A DNA stretch of 64,000 nucleotides from Parapristionchus giblindavisi (GCA_943737045.1 CALSFV010000314.1:241001-305000); one strand, 5' to 3'; positions 25,430 to 37,850 are shown, numbered from the stretch's first letter. Notes: generated by a model not told the origin, from the sequence alone. Numbers and translations: made by a program.

Positions 25430-26400
25430 CACTCCGGCGCCCTGGGCTCACATGAACGAAGGGAGATTCAGCGGTGCTGCACTCATAATGCATAAAAATA
25501 AACGAAACCTTGTATTTTGTCCGAATCGTCTTCTTTGTTGTCTCGAACAGCCAAGGATTACACTCTTGAGACTGGCACTCACTCTAAGAACACTCCGTCC
25601 CCTCTGGTAAACATATAATTCTGCGTTTAAGTTCCTGGTCCTGGATACTGCCTGGTCAAGTTGATATATGATAACACTTATATATTTATCTACGTGTCGA
25701 GCACGCAACGGTACATATGAATAATAAAAATTAATGATACACTTGTTGTTTAGCGATGCTATGTCCTTCCTTGATAGAAAATTGATCTATTTTTCATCGT
25801 GCACTCAAACCATGAAAAAAACGATATTTTTGTGTTTTGTTCGAGACCAGTTTTTTTTTTGTTTCGAGCATTCAGGGAATTCCGCCTATGTAGAGAAAGA
25901 CTACCCGAAGAACACATATGTGACATCATAACTTCGCAACATCAAAACTGTGTTTAGGTTCCGGGATGCAAACTCCTGACTTGCATTCAGTGCTGGACAT
26001 TGTCTTGTTTTCACACTCTTAGATCTTTCAAGAGACTACGAACTATCGGGGCCTTCAAGAAAAACATCTCAACTGTGTTCAAGTTCAGCGTGCATGAACC
26101 CGCTCGCACTCTTGTATTCTGCCCGGTCCTTATCTTCTTATTTTCGTACACTCATAGCTCGCCCATGGGGCCTAGAATACACAGACTCTAAAATCCAAAC
26201 ATCACCGCTGCGTTTAGATTCTGGAATGTGAACGAACTCTCACTCACGCATTTCGTACTGAACTTTGACTTGTTTTTTAAAACAATAAAAAAAAACTCAT
26301 AGAGCAAAGAACACCTAAGGATTTAATCCAAACATCATCTCAGTGGTTAGGTTCACGGTCTCGAACCGTACCTGATCATGCTTGTTTTAATGATATATGA
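25430..26400. repeat. Diverged tandem-like repeat, unit about 150-200 bp
   Basis: A word close to TGCGTTTAGGTTCTGGGATG recurs near 25618, 25951, 26072, 26205 and 26343, each followed some bases on by a run such as CTCACTCACGCATT or TTGCATTCAGTGCTGGAC. The units are far from identical. I read it as an old, decayed tandem array; open frames across it are not believed. Confidence 0.4.
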
Positions 26401-27300
26401 TGGCAGTTACAATGTGGCTCTTGTCATGAGAAATACACTGATAAGAATGATCCAAAGCTTGTATGCGGAAAAAATTTCCTAGAAAGAATGATAGAAAATT
26501 TTAATAGGCCCTCTTCTGGGCCCTTTACGATAGCATAAATTCTTCGTATCAAGACCCGTTCCATGGATCAGAGGGATCAGAAGGAAGGACGAGTTTTAGT
26601 GATGAGAGTTACAATGTATCATCAGACTCACTGATAAGCCTGATACGGCCTATCATTTATAATGGACAGGCGCCTTCCAGAAAACTGATCAACGTCTTAA
26701 TGACGCCTCCACAGATCTCTGGCATGTCGGCTTTTCGGAGAGAAGAATGACATTCCGAATCATGCTTATCGACATTATTGCAGGATTTATTGCACATGAA
26801 ATGATCAGCCCACGCTAGTGTATAGGATCGTAGATCATCGAACAGTCTGTAGTATTATATCAGGAAGACTTCAATGCACCGTAAAGCGAACATATTTTCA
26901 TATGCAAAACATAAATGTTCGTATAATGCAACATTTACGGATTCTAAAAATCTGTAAAATCCGTAAACGTATAATCTCATCCCTGTTTCAAAACGAGTTC
27001 ATGAAATGAGGATTTTTCACGTGAGGGGAGGGCCTAGTCGTCATTTCTAAAGTCTAAAAATAGAAGTACTGGAACAGTGAGCGAAGTATTTCCTCGTTGT
27101 GTTGAGGAATGAAGAATGATTACTTGATTTTTAACGAGACAAAGTTCACTCAACAGATGATCAACATCTATCGCTATTTATACACACACCTGTCACATGA
27201 AATTACTGTCTTACACTTAGATAGGTTAGTGTTTAATTATCATCGATTCAATGCGTTCAACGTGTTCAAAATGTGTTCACCAATCACAAAATTGTCATAG
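26401..27300. other. Stretch with no recognised gene
   Basis: No domain, exon chain or clear repeat could be supported. Confidence 0.3.
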
Positions 27301-27305
27301 AATAC

Positions 27306-27311
27306 ATTTAT
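27306..27311 (-). terminator. Possible polyadenylation signal for the sushi-like gene
   Basis: AATAAA on the minus strand. It lies about 140 bases beyond a further exon-like stretch at 27452-27690, so if used, the transcript has a long 3' region that is itself spliced. Confidence 0.35.
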
Positions 27312-27985
27312 TCCGACTGGGCAAGACCAACACATACAGAAATATGAAGAAAAATCGAGAAGAAAGAGAGTGCAAATGTAGCTCACAATGTTTGAGATCA
27401 CAGAAGTAAAGCAGTAATGGGTATGACATGGATAGACCGGAGCTACTGCGTTTAGCAGGAAGTAGGAGGAGGACCGATGAAGAACTTGACTGGACCGGAG
27501 GCACGGTCAGCCGTTGGAGAGGAGGCATTGGAGTTGGAGGAGGAGGAGGACATATCCATGCCGGAGAGGAAGGAGGAGGAGGAACAGGGAGAGGTTCCGA
27601 TGACGGAGATTTGATTGAAGGCGAGGATGGAGCCATTCTTGGAGGAGTTAGAAGAGTGAGAAGAACCGAAGTCGGAGATTGAGAATGAATATCTGAAAGG
27701 AATTACTTAGACATGATTTATTTTGTTTGGATTTCCCAATCAGTCACTTGTGTCATTAGTCACAATTATTCGATTGGACAAAAAAGTGACATAGAAAATA
27801 CTAATATTACTAAGATAATAAGAAAGAAATACTCAGAAAGAAAAAAGATTAATAATCGTGCATGATGACTGATTCAAAGGAAAGTTATATGCCCAAAACG
27901 TCATTAATAAGGGGTCAAGCCTACCTAGGAGAGGATGCGATTCCACCGGAGACGCCACCGCTACAGGGAACGCGCTCATTGTGCA

Positions 27986-28604
27986 TCATGATGCAGTCGT
28001 GCATGCCAGCCCTCTCGTGTTTGACGTCCACCTGCAAATCATAAGTATGACCAACCGAACAAGCAAATCTGACCCAGTGAACCAAATGAATGATGATTGA
28101 GACACAGTAAACAAAAGAAAACCTAACCCAGCGAACTATTGTGAAAGATTTTACTCACTTTCCAGAGGGCAGACATTCGTAGAGGATTACGGGTTGACCG
28201 GTTGCAAAGAAATGAGAAGTCGTACACTGATGTACGATTGTGGATCCTGAAATGTTTTTAGTAATTTTTAGTAAAAGATAAAAATTTTTAGTAAGAAGAT
28301 TTTTAGGGTGAGATTTAAGGAAACACTCAATCGCTTCTATTGTTCAAAATATCTTGGGTACAAAGTTAAATTGTAAAAAAATTTTAAATACAAAAAAATG
28401 CTCACCAACGGGGAAGGCCGCTGAATCAGTAGTGGTTACGTTAGCGTTCAGAACGAAGAGTTTGGAGTTGGCGGAGTTGAGTGTCGGTCTTGAACACGAA
28501 ACTGATAAGAACAATGATAAGAAAGAGTAATATGCGAGAGAGAGAAGAAGAGGCAGAGAAAGAGTATACCAATAAAACGCTATACACAAACTGGAATTGG
28601 ACAA
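27986..28604 (-). CDS. Small secreted sushi (CCP)-like domain protein
   Basis: Core exons read 28488-28406 or longer at the 5' side, 28246-28159, and 28031 down to a TGA at 27988-27986. The reading gives SVSCSRPTLN, then GSTIVHQC, FFATGQPVILYEC and LPSGKW, ending LACTTAS. Four cysteines with Trp between the third and fourth, and Gly-x-Trp spacing, fit a single sushi/CCP module, usually an extracellular binding domain. The 5' end is unclear: the frame stays open upstream through a hydrophobic Leu/Ser-rich stretch to about 28604, which would serve as a signal peptide, but no ATG opens it directly. An ATG at 28704 could be joined by a GTAACG donor to the acceptor near 28590. Oddity: the exon containing the stop continues to a good donor at 27925. 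Confidence 0.5.
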
Positions 28605-29013
28605 ATATTGAACGGCAATGACGAGATTTCGTTCAAGATTTCAGTTTTTTAAGTGAGCGAAACCGTTACTCAAAGATCGCTTCAACAATGAACACACGCA
28701 TGTAGAGAGTTTAAGAAATATTGTGTAATATGAACAGACAAACTGAGATTGGATATCGTTTAAATAGCCGAGAAGTTCTCAAGAAATGTTTTCAAAAGAA
28801 ATGCGAGCGAAGTGAGGACATAGAATGAGAGGGGAAATACAAACAAAGAGGCGGGAAGATATTGAGGAGAAGTGACAGTTGACTTATGACTAAGTTGTTA
28901 CTAAGTTCCTAAGACCTTAAGGTCAAGTTAGGGTCTTTATGGTTAAGTCTCTTCTGAAACAGAGAAAAGGACGTAGCTCGATGGAGGCGGTGCTAGCCGT
29001 CCCATCGTACATA

Positions 29014-32000
29014 CAGTCCCGCCCGATCGCCTTGTCTTAACGCGGCACGCCGCGGCACGCGGCGTGCCGCCTGTGCCGCATCTCGTTTTACGGGCTGAAT
29101 AATGTTTCTAAAAATATGAAAAGTGTATTGGCCATTGTTTGGTCCGATATGATTAATAATGCCGCAGAAACGAAAAATATTGGGTGACTCTGGATAGTGC
29201 AAAATAATTTATTACAAAATTGCTTAGGTACTGTAATGCTACCGTATGCAATATTCAAATTTCGAATTTCCCTCAATTTTTATTCTTCGCGTCATATTGA
29301 TTGATTGTTTTTACATGTTTTTCACGTTCCTGCTTTACTCTCTCTCTCGTTTTCTTTGAATTTTTTTAAAATTAAATTGGATTTCATTGAATGTTCTACG
29401 TTTATTTACTTTATATTTATCATCCAATCGGATAGTTATCATTCCGTACTGCAGGTATCTTGATTTCCTCATTCAATTTTCTCACTCTTTATTTAATAAA
29501 GGCTGTATTTTAGCCAATTCTCGTGAAGAATTTCTATTTCTCTCATACTTTTATGTAGATTAGGCGGATGTGGTATGTAAATAGATATATTATATCGTTT
29601 CTTACACGCCACTATTGTTAATGTAAGGCTCTTTCATTGTGTTACAAAGGTTAGTCGTACTTTGAATAATCTTTTCGTGCCTCATTCCGACGTCAGCACT
29701 TCAATTCAGACCTCTTCACTGATTGATCCAACGTGTATTAATCATTCATTAATCAATGTTACGTTTCTATTTTGGATATTGCATACTATTCGAGGTATTT
29801 TTATTTATATTTAATGCACGATTAGCAGAATTGTATTTAAGAGCGTATTCCAATCTTATCTTCGTTTTATTTATTCGAAACATTTAATATTAATGAACAT
29901 GAATGAGGAATAACGTATTGCTTCTTGTAGGGTGTGATCGACTACAGTGTCCTCGGTCATTATTGATCACACCATCGCCAACCAGATGACGGAGGTCGTC
30001 AAGGTACATGTCTAATCAATACTTTCATTCTTTCTCATTTTTTTCAATCAATAATTACTTACTTGCAATTGGCTATGAGCTCATGTGATACAGTATCTGA
30101 TTTGAATTATATCTATGATAAACACTATTTTGGCTAATCGATATTCCGTTCAAGATGAAACATCTCATCGAACTGCGACCGGTGTGTTTTCTGAGTCGAA
30201 CCGCCAGAGGCGGATATTGGGCGTATCAAGGTATATTTATTTCATGTCAACGATTGGTCCTAATCGCATTTTCTAATGTCTTACGAAACTAAAAGATAAG
30301 AGAATCCCGTTTTCATAAATATGTGGTAGATCAATCTCTTCAAACTAGTACGGTCGAAGTTTCATCTTGTGTGCATAATATTCGTCAACATTTCCCCCTT
30401 TTCGCTACTCTTATTTTTTTTCGTTTCTTTTTTTATTTCGATATTGAGACGTTCTAGAAGTATTTATTGATTAGGTAAATTTCAGTTCACTCCCGCTCAA
30501 CGGAAATTTCAATTGGCACATCGTTACTTGGGATTCAAGGACATCCATGAGACGAATGTGTATACACCCAAAACGAGTATTGATCAAGTAGATTATTTAT
30601 TTATCGATTTTTTTCTTTCTAATGACTTTTCATGATGATAAATAAGTATTATTATTTCTAGCCTGTTCTGAATTAGCTTGTTAATTGTTGTGTTGTTGTA
30701 TCGTTGTATATCAGTGTGTGCGGTAAAAAAGAGCACGTACCGTTCCACACGATCAATAATAAATTACGAAAATAATCGCCCTTACCTGGTAAGCTAATCA
30801 ATCTACATCAGCAGCTCAACCAATCAATAAGCACTCTCACGCAGTAGTAAATCAATGGAACATAGTGGACATAGAGTGAGTTCGCTGGTGCATTCACTGC
30901 TCATCCACATATAACAACACGAGAAAAAACGTCTTTATACGTATCTCATAAGTCCCCAAAGAGTTTTTATAAATATAACAGATTACAAGTCTGGGGGTAT
31001 GGTAGCCGATGGAAGAAATTGGATCATCATTCAACCATAGTCAGTGAATAGGGTAGAATATAATGACTATGAAGTAATGGAGTGACAAATGAATGATTAT
31101 TGATAAGATCGTAGTTGATGAGATATGTTACACCAACGAATGTGTAAAATCTTGAATACAGTAGATGCACGCGGACGGTAGTCGAGAGGACGGACTGAAA
31201 AGGAATATTGAGATTTGAAAGCAGACAATCGCTGAGAGCAGAAACAAAAGAATTTATGAATAGAGAATGATTCAATCGATAATGGCGTGTACAGTATTCA
31301 GCATTCGATAAATCGTATTCACAGTTAACTACAGTAACATCTAAGCAGACTTCAGAAACAGCAGAATCTGATGCGCTTTCCACTCTTACTTTCCAACAAA
31401 TTCAGAAATAATTAATCAAAATATTATATACATCTTCATATAAAAAACTTCTAATCAAAATTTCGTATCTGCAATCATCTAAGATGAGAAAGAATGGAAG
31501 TATTGATTAGACACGTACCTGGAAGCTGTCATGGATGTCCTTGAATCCCAAGTAGCGATGTGCCAATTGAAATTTCCGTTGAGCGGGAGTGAACTGAAAT
31601 TTACCTAATCAATAAATACTTCTAGAACGTCTCAATATCGAAATAAAAAAAGAAACGAAAAAAAATAAGAGTAGCGAAAAGGGGGAAATGTTGACGAATA
31701 TTATGCACACAAGATGAAACTTCGACCGTACTAGTTTGAAGAGATTGATCTACCACATATTTATGAAAACGGGATTCTCTTATCTTTTAGTTTCGTAAGA
31801 CATTAGAAAATGCGATTAGGACCAATCGTTGACATGAAATAAATATACCTTGATACGCCCAATATCCGCCTCTGGCGGTTCGACTCAGAAAACACACCGG
31901 TCGCAGTTCGATGAGATGTTTCATCTTGAACGGAATATCGATTAGCCAAAATAGTGTTTATCATAGATATAATTCAAATCAGATACTGTATCACATGAGC

Positions 32001-33065
32001 TCATAGCCAATTGCAAGTAAGTAATTATTGATTGAAAAAAATGAGAAAGAATGAAAGTATTGATTAGACATGTACCTTGACGACCTCCGTCATCTGGTTG
32101 GCGATGGTGTGATCAATAATGACCGAGGACACTGTAGTCGATCACACCCTACAAGAAGCAATACATTATTCCTCATTCATGTTCATTAATATTAAATGTT
32201 TCGAATAAATAAAACGAAGATAAGATTGGAATACGCTCTTAAATACAATTCTGCTAATCGTGCATTAAATATAAATAAAAATACCTCGAATAGTATGCAA
32301 TATCCAAAATAGAAACGTAACATTGATTAATGAATGATTAATACACGTTGGATCAATCAGTGAAGAGGTCTGAATTGAAGTGCTGACGTCGGAATGAGGC
32401 ACGAAAAGATTATTCAAAGTACGACTAACCTTTGTAACACAATGAAAGAGCCTTACATTAACAATAGTGGCGTGTAAGAAACGATATAATATATCTATTT
32501 ACATACCACATCCGCCTAATCTACATAAAAGTATGAGAGAAATAGAAATTCTTCACGAGAATTGGCTAAAATACAGCCTTTATTAAATAAAGAGTGAGAA
32601 AATTGAATGAGGAAATCAAGATACCTGCAGTACGGAATGATAACTATCCGATTGGATGATAAATATAAAGTAAATAAACGTAGAACATTCAATGAAATCC
32701 AATTTAATTTTAAAAAAATTCAAAGAAAACGAGAGAGAGAGTAAAGCAGGAACGTGAAAAACATGTAAAAACAATCAATCAATATGACGCGAAGAATAAA
32801 AATTGAGGGAAATTCGAAATTTGAATATTGCATACGGTAGCATTACAGTACCTAAGCAATTTTGTAATAAATTATTTTGCACTATCCAGAGTCACCCAAT
32901 ATTTTTCGTTTCTGCGGCATTATTAATCATATCGGACCAAACAATGGCCAATACACTTTTCATATTTTTAGAAACATTATTCAGCCCGTAAAACGAGATG
33001 CGGCACAGGCGGCACGCCGCGTGCCGCGGCGTGCCGCGTTAAGACAAGGCGATCGGGCGGGACTG
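29014..33065. mobile_element. 4.05-kb TA-flanked fold-back element, 1,537-bp arms
   Basis: Left arm 29014-30550 and right arm 31529-33065 have the same length and differ at very few positions that I can see (for example near 29910 and 30525). Termini read CAGTCCCGCCCGATCGCC and its complement, with TA on both sides. A GC-rich subterminal palindrome (GGCACGCCGCGGCACGC) follows. The spacer 30551-31528 is unique. Exon-like segments with good splice sites lie in the arms, so host gene pieces may have been captured. No transposase recognised. The near identity of the arms implies recent formation or gene conversion. Confidence 0.85.
30001..30560 (+). other. Exon-like segments inside the fold-back arm
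   Basis: Around 29950-30002 a segment ends in AAG before GTACAT; 30154-30229 (MKHLIELRPVC...) lies between TTCAAG and GTATAT; 30487-30555 contains FTPAQRKFQLAHRYLGF after TTTCAG. The other arm carries the same on the minus strand, where the last segment ends in CAG before GTACGT (near 31520). I cannot join them in one frame; two combinations stay open for parts only. Possibly a captured gene fragment. Function unknown. Confidence 0.35.
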
Positions 33066-33579
33066 TATAAGGCAGAATCGACCCCGGCTCGGTCTGCTGA
33101 CGTCAGAGGAGCGCGCGCGAGCACTCTCTCACTAGGCCACACTCTCTCTTCGTGCTCTAACCGTCTCTGTCTCTCCACTTCTTCGCTTTCTCACTGCTCT
33201 CTAACCGTCGACACGCTCCACACAAGCTGTCGCTCTCTTGCCACACATTTTCTCTGTTTCTCTAGCTGCTCTCCTCGATTTGCACGCTCTATCGCCACTA
33301 TGCTGGCCTGTACACTCTTCAGCTATTATTATCTCTCGCCGCACCTCCGCACATTTTGCTCCGCAACGCAGCGACCACTTTGTTCCTGCGGAGAATAGAG
33401 ACGATTGGAATTTAATGACCATGGGAAGATCTATAGTCTACGATTCTGGGTGGTATTCGGTACCTGGTGCCAAGTTTTTTGGTACCGGGTTTTCGGTGCC
33501 AGATGGTATATGTGTCTGTCTATCTCACATCTGTTTAATGTATCCCATTCCATTGGTGCTTCCTTATAGGAGAAAATGG

Positions 33580-33730
33580 ATAGATGAAAGGGAGAATGTG
33601 ATTATGGTAAAAAGACGAAGACATAATGAGAGACGCAGAGAGAGAGAGACGAGGGAGGAGAGAGAGAGACAGAGGGAGGAGGGAGGGAGGGAGAGAGAGA
33701 GAGAGAGAGATTGAGAGAGAGAGAGGAGAG
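33580..33730. repeat. GA-rich microsatellite tract
   Basis: Long runs of GAGAGA and GGGAGG over about 150 bases. Open frames through this tract on both strands are low-complexity artefacts. A wider purine/pyrimidine-biased zone continues from 33100 to 34050 with no supported gene. Confidence 0.8.
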
Positions 33731-34469
33731 TTAGAGGAGCAGACAGGCATAAAAGGAATTGGGCCCAAGGCTTTCTCTTTCCTCATCTGCTAGATAGTTT
33801 CTTTCTGATCTATCAATAGATCGGCCTTCTCTAATAACAAAAGAGAAGAAAAGACCGTAGAGACCACACAGCAGCGAGAGATTCCAGACATTAGAGTCCA
33901 TCGAGAGACCGTACCAAGTGTGGAGAGTGCCGCACACGCAGAGACGCTAGATCGAATAGCTTGTTGCTTAGCACAAAGTAGCGCGAGAGAATACGCAAAT
34001 CGAGGAGAGTTGATAGAAGGTGGGAGAGATAGCATGGGTTAGTGAGAGTGTGCAGACAAGGTAGATATGAAATGTCTTGAGGCTTCACGTGCGGGCACCG
34101 TGATGGGATCAACTGTGCAGTGAACTTTCTCCCCTTTCACTATCCAACCGACAATGCGGCCTATTATCGTAAATTCTGCGCAAAACGTGGAGCGATGACG
34201 TACTCAGGCTATTCCATGATCATCTACGTGCACTTAGCATGTTCCAACCACTCAATCATGATCATCATTCATTCATTCTAATGCGACGGGTTATCATCAT
34301 TCCCTCCACTACCGTAATCGTGACAGGCGGATCGCTGGGTCAGACTTTCTGTGATTAGGTCACACTCTCGATTACCGTACTCGAGGTTACGGTTACGGTA
34401 GGTGATACACAAAAGAATGCACGTGATGATATATGTAGCCGCTAGCGGGTTTGAATGAGTGATTCGATT

Positions 34470-34508
34470 ACCCCCCCCCCTTCTTCTTCTTCTTCTTCTT
34501 CTTCTCTT
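34470..34508. repeat. Poly-C then (CTT)n microsatellite
   Basis: A run of about ten C followed by repeated CTT triplets. The neighbouring 34590-34640 has repeated CAGA units. Nothing else is supported between 34130 and 35030. Confidence 0.75.
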
Positions 34509-35037
34509 CTTTGCTTTGCAGTACAGTTACTACTCCCTCTCTTCACTTGTGCACAAGAAATGTTAGCAAGGCGAAGTAAACCAGAAGAGAAAGACAGACA
34601 GACAGACAGGGAGAGAGAGGTAGACAGAGAAAGTAGATCAATCGATTGATAAATGGAACGAGGGAACAATAAGTGCTCAACAAGGGACTAACATACACTC
34701 CGTCAACAACAATGACGGAAGATTATAGCGATAATCGATACTGAATGAGTACTGTACTCTTAGGATACGGTAGAAACAAGGTACTATCTTATACTCTATT
34801 ATTATGTCAGTTTGACAATAGAGTCAGATACAGTGTCCATTCTGTATATTAGAACAATAGGGAACTGTTAACAGTTGATTCTGTACTCTTGTGGTATTGT
34901 AGTGCGATAGGACAGAGTTCAACTCGGATACAGTACATCCAGTGTTCTATTGTTGGATCTAAAAAGTCGAATTGATGTTTTCATTAACACAATATCAAAT
35001 GATGTCGTTGATCTTCTTCTTCTTCTTCATCAAGTAA

Positions 35038-35250
35038 CTACGCTACCGCGTAGTAATACACATCAATAAGGTACCCATCTTCATTTACGAAGAAACACAC
35101 AAGTTTGTTCCTTACGCGAACTATGAAGTCCACATCACGTGCTTGTTTGGCGACCTCTCGGAGTCGACTTGCGGATTTTGAAGGAGTAAAACACATTTCA
35201 TCGAGTTGATCTTTGACAACTGGACCGAATTTTTTGTGATGGTATGTCAC
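35038..35250 (-). CDS. Orphan coding-looking exon, unrecognised
   Basis: The minus strand reads YHHKKFGPVVKDQLDEM, a basic helix-like middle (ASRLREVAKQARDVDF) and a hydrophobic end LIDVYYYAVA before TAG. The residue mix looks natural, unlike most open frames nearby. No domain is recognised and no splice partner is certain. It may be the last exon of a gene or relic that also includes 35747-36145 on the same strand. Confidence 0.3.
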   Translation of the reverse strand: MTYHHKKFGPVVKDQLDEMCFTPSKSASRLREVAKQARDVDFIVRVRNKLVCFFVNEDGYLIDVYYYAVA

Positions 35251-35746
35251 TATTTTCTAGAAAATTGTCGTCCAGAAGGTTGACCTAGAAGCCTCCCCTA
35301 TTTCGTCACTCAAAATACGAAAGGGTCTGTTATATGTTTGCGTTTGTACATCAGCCACAAGATCAACACAATGATTTCGTCATGGCTACTCGATCTATTT
35401 CTCACTCCATCAGTCGTGTGTGCTGACAATTCCGCAAACATGATTGAAGCGAACAGTGATCGGTGATCTATGTTACCTATCACTTCTTCTTCGTTCACAT
35501 CTTCACATGATCTTTATCGGTACCACGGGGACAGTAAACACGTATTGGGAAGATTGTGGATTGTTGTGGGCGATGTTGAAATGTCTCGTGGCTTGGTCAA
35601 TAGAGAACAACGCAGAATTTGCAACATCATTTGATAGTCCCGTGAATTGTCACGTATTCATGCCAAGAACATTCATTACGAATACAAATTAAGTACGGTT
35701 GCTGTCTGCGAACCGATCACAGCTGGTTTGCAAATCAGAACCGTCG

Positions 35747-36145
35747 TTATTTGTCTTTGAACTCTTTGCTGGGTCTGCAACGGATGTCTCCTCTTGCACA
35801 GGTCAGCTGTGCTATTTCTCCTGATCCGTATCTTTCTCCTCCTTTCTCCATCTCCTTTCGTTGTGTTATGACGTCGACCTCGGGAAAGTGATCCAGAACG
35901 AGATGATAGAGCATCTGTGCACATAGAAGGTCCACAAATGAGAAGAATGTGGACAGTTCAGGAGACAGATGGGAACGATGCACCCAGACATCTGCAAATA
36001 CTATTGATGTGTAGTCAGGAAGATAGATGAATGTCCGGAACGGAATATTCATAGGGCCTCTAGAGATGGGAATTCTGAGAAGATTCGGAACGAATATCCA
36101 GAGAGATTTTTCCGCGTTTCGAGCACGCAACACTAAATAAACCAT
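35747..36145 (-). CDS. Unrecognised 132-codon open frame
   Basis: Starts MVYLVLRARNAEKSLWIFVP, continues with SRGPMNIPFRTFIYLPDYTS and FSFVDLLCAQMLYHLVLDHF, then turns Lys/Glu-rich. It has an ATG start and moderately natural composition, but no known domain, no signal peptide and no clear promoter or polyadenylation signal. It could be a young gene, a relic exon or chance. Confidence 0.3.
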   Translation of the reverse strand: MVYLVLRARNAEKSLWIFVPNLLRIPISRGPMNIPFRTFIYLPDYTSIVFADVWVHRSHLSPELSTFFSFVDLLCAQMLYHLVLDHFPEVDVITQRKEMEKGGERYGSGEIAQLTCARGDIRCRPSKEFKDK

Positions 36146-36201
36146 GAGCTATCCTTCTTTGATGAGAATTATATATGGATATGATGCAAAATAGAGGAAT
36201 A

Positions 36202-36409
36202 CTCTGGTATTTTGCCACTTAAAGTCTACTTAAACTTTCCCACTTTAAGTAGACTTTAAGTAAACTTAAAGTGAGACGTAAGTCTACTTAAAGTGGTGTG
36301 GTATACTGTAATGCATTTCGTCAAATGTTCTTTCACTTAAAGTTTACTTAAAGTCTACTTAAAGTCTGTGACGTAGTTTAAGTAGACTTTAAGTGGCAAA
36401 ATACCAGAG
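36202..36409. mobile_element. 208-bp TA-flanked MITE with internal 11-bp repeats
   Basis: Ends CTCTGGTATTTTGCCACTT and its complement, with TA outside each. The interior is a mosaic of ACTTAAAGT and AGTCTACTTAAA words in both orientations, at least ten times. No coding content. Confidence 0.8.
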
Positions 36410-36971
36410 TAGAAGTTAAAGAACGAGTAACATCTACAAATTATATCGTTCTTCATCTCCACAGGCATATCTAAAGATGATCAAAAGATGTGCATTCGTG
36501 TTTAAGCACGCTAACATGTTTGAAACTCTCTGCAACTTCATATTGGCAAGGGGGGATTCCTTTAAACCAGAAATCTGATTCTTGCAAGGTAGTTCTACCT
36601 CCCTCTCCCTTGTCTACGTGCACGGACGACATACGTGTTCATCTCTCTTGACGCAACAACCCTGACACCCTCTATTTCTCCGCAAATAATGAGTCTCGCC
36701 CAAATCACGTATCACTTGTACACACTCTCGCTCTCTCTGAGCAACACCAACGTAGAATACATTCCGAACAAAGTATCGCTACTAGCGGTTGATAAACACT
36801 GTTTGCAAATAGACTATACGTATATTTTACTGTGTGCCTGTACTAGAGTAGTGTAGTCGTTATCGCGATAATCGCTCTTTGCGGGCAAAGTGCCAAGTTT
36901 CAACGATCTCTTGTTGCGATCGCGAGAACTCCTAGCAGAAAACAACTCCTTTTAACCCCGAGACACTATTT

Positions 36972-37217
36972 TTGGTGCGTAGACACAGAGTGGGATCGAT
37001 AAGTTCGGCCGCTCTTAATTTATTTGAAGGAGCATCTATAAGAGTTGAGGGAGTGAATGGAATGAGATCGGTTAGTGTCGACAGAGAACGGTCTAGTGAC
37101 GTAGCCAGAGCAGTTCAACACAGGGAACAGCAGCGACGTAAATACGCATTAGCGACGGAGGAGGGGATGAGTCCCTGTACGATCTACAATAAGTTGAACG
37201 CACTCATTCGGTTCTGA
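36972..37217 (+). CDS. Orphan basic open frame, unrecognised
   Basis: Frame reads RRHRVGSISSAALNLFEG, then HREQQRRKYALATEEG and ends IYNKLNALIRF before TGA. Arg-rich and without low complexity, it could be a terminal exon. There is no ATG at its left edge and no clear acceptor, so it stays a weak call. Confidence 0.25.
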   Translation: MVRRHRVGSISSAALNLFEGASIRVEGVNGMRSVSVDRERSSDVARAVQHREQQRRKYALATEEGMSPCTIYNKLNALIRF

Positions 37218-37744
37218 TAAATGCACCCACACTTATGATAACGTCACCAGACCGTACTGTCGATTAATCGAAGGTTGACCAGTCTGGTACCACTTACAAC
37301 ACAGCATTCTGGCGCATTTTCTTTAAAACCCAGACATGAGAGAGAATTAATTTTGAGAGAGTATATATGTTGAGTCGTCGTTCTTTATCCCAAAGTGGAC
37401 AAAATACTGTGATAAGAGTCCAAAGCACCCGCTCACTTCTGCTCCTGGTTGGGTACACTGTGTGTTCTGATGAGCGGGATATTTTTAGATTGTGGTCAAA
37501 CAAAGAGATAGTATGGTTGCTTCTTCTCTCTATGCTAACACATATTCTTAGCGTCACGTGAAGACACATTGTGTGTGAGAAAACTTCCGCGTGTTTCGAG
37601 GGAACGCAAACAGAACCTAGTGGGAATTCCATACCGATAGTCGTGTGTTACATGACACTATGGAGTTGGAGCTAAGGGACTGTTTTAAAATATTTCCTAG
37701 ACCTTGGAAATTCTATTCAAGGAAATATTTCCCAGTAGTAAAAA

Positions 37745-37850
37745 TAGACCCCGAGCAAATTTGAAACTCTCGATTCTGACAATTCTCTCTCACTTTCTTT
37801 TTCTTCGAAAGAGCGGGGAGTACAATTAGCTCGAGTGTACCTTTGAGGAG
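37745..37850. repeat. Dispersed self-complementary repeat copy
   Basis: Has CCCCGAGCAAATTTGAAACTC on one side and GAGTACAATTAGCTCGAGTG on the other around a CTTTCTTTTTCTTC centre. A second copy follows at 38290-38415. The rest of 37220-39700 shows no supported gene. Confidence 0.55.

Noticed and set aside
27295..27682. Pro-rich and Gly-rich frames on opposite strands
   Set aside because: Frame shadows of a TCC-rich stretch; a different minus-strand frame has better codon use, and none is certain.
29088..32991. Identical 62-codon frames near the outer ends of the 4-kb fold-back
   Set aside because: They exist only because the arms are inverted copies; no splice context or known domain.
33580..33730. 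CRISPR array or satellite
   Set aside because: Units are simple GA repeats with no spacers.
33238..33786. Long frames through the GA-rich tract
   Set aside because: Microsatellite artefacts of Arg-Glu or Leu-Ser repeats.
37294..37632. 112-codon minus-strand frame
   Set aside because: No domain, no splice sites in frame, composition typical of noise.
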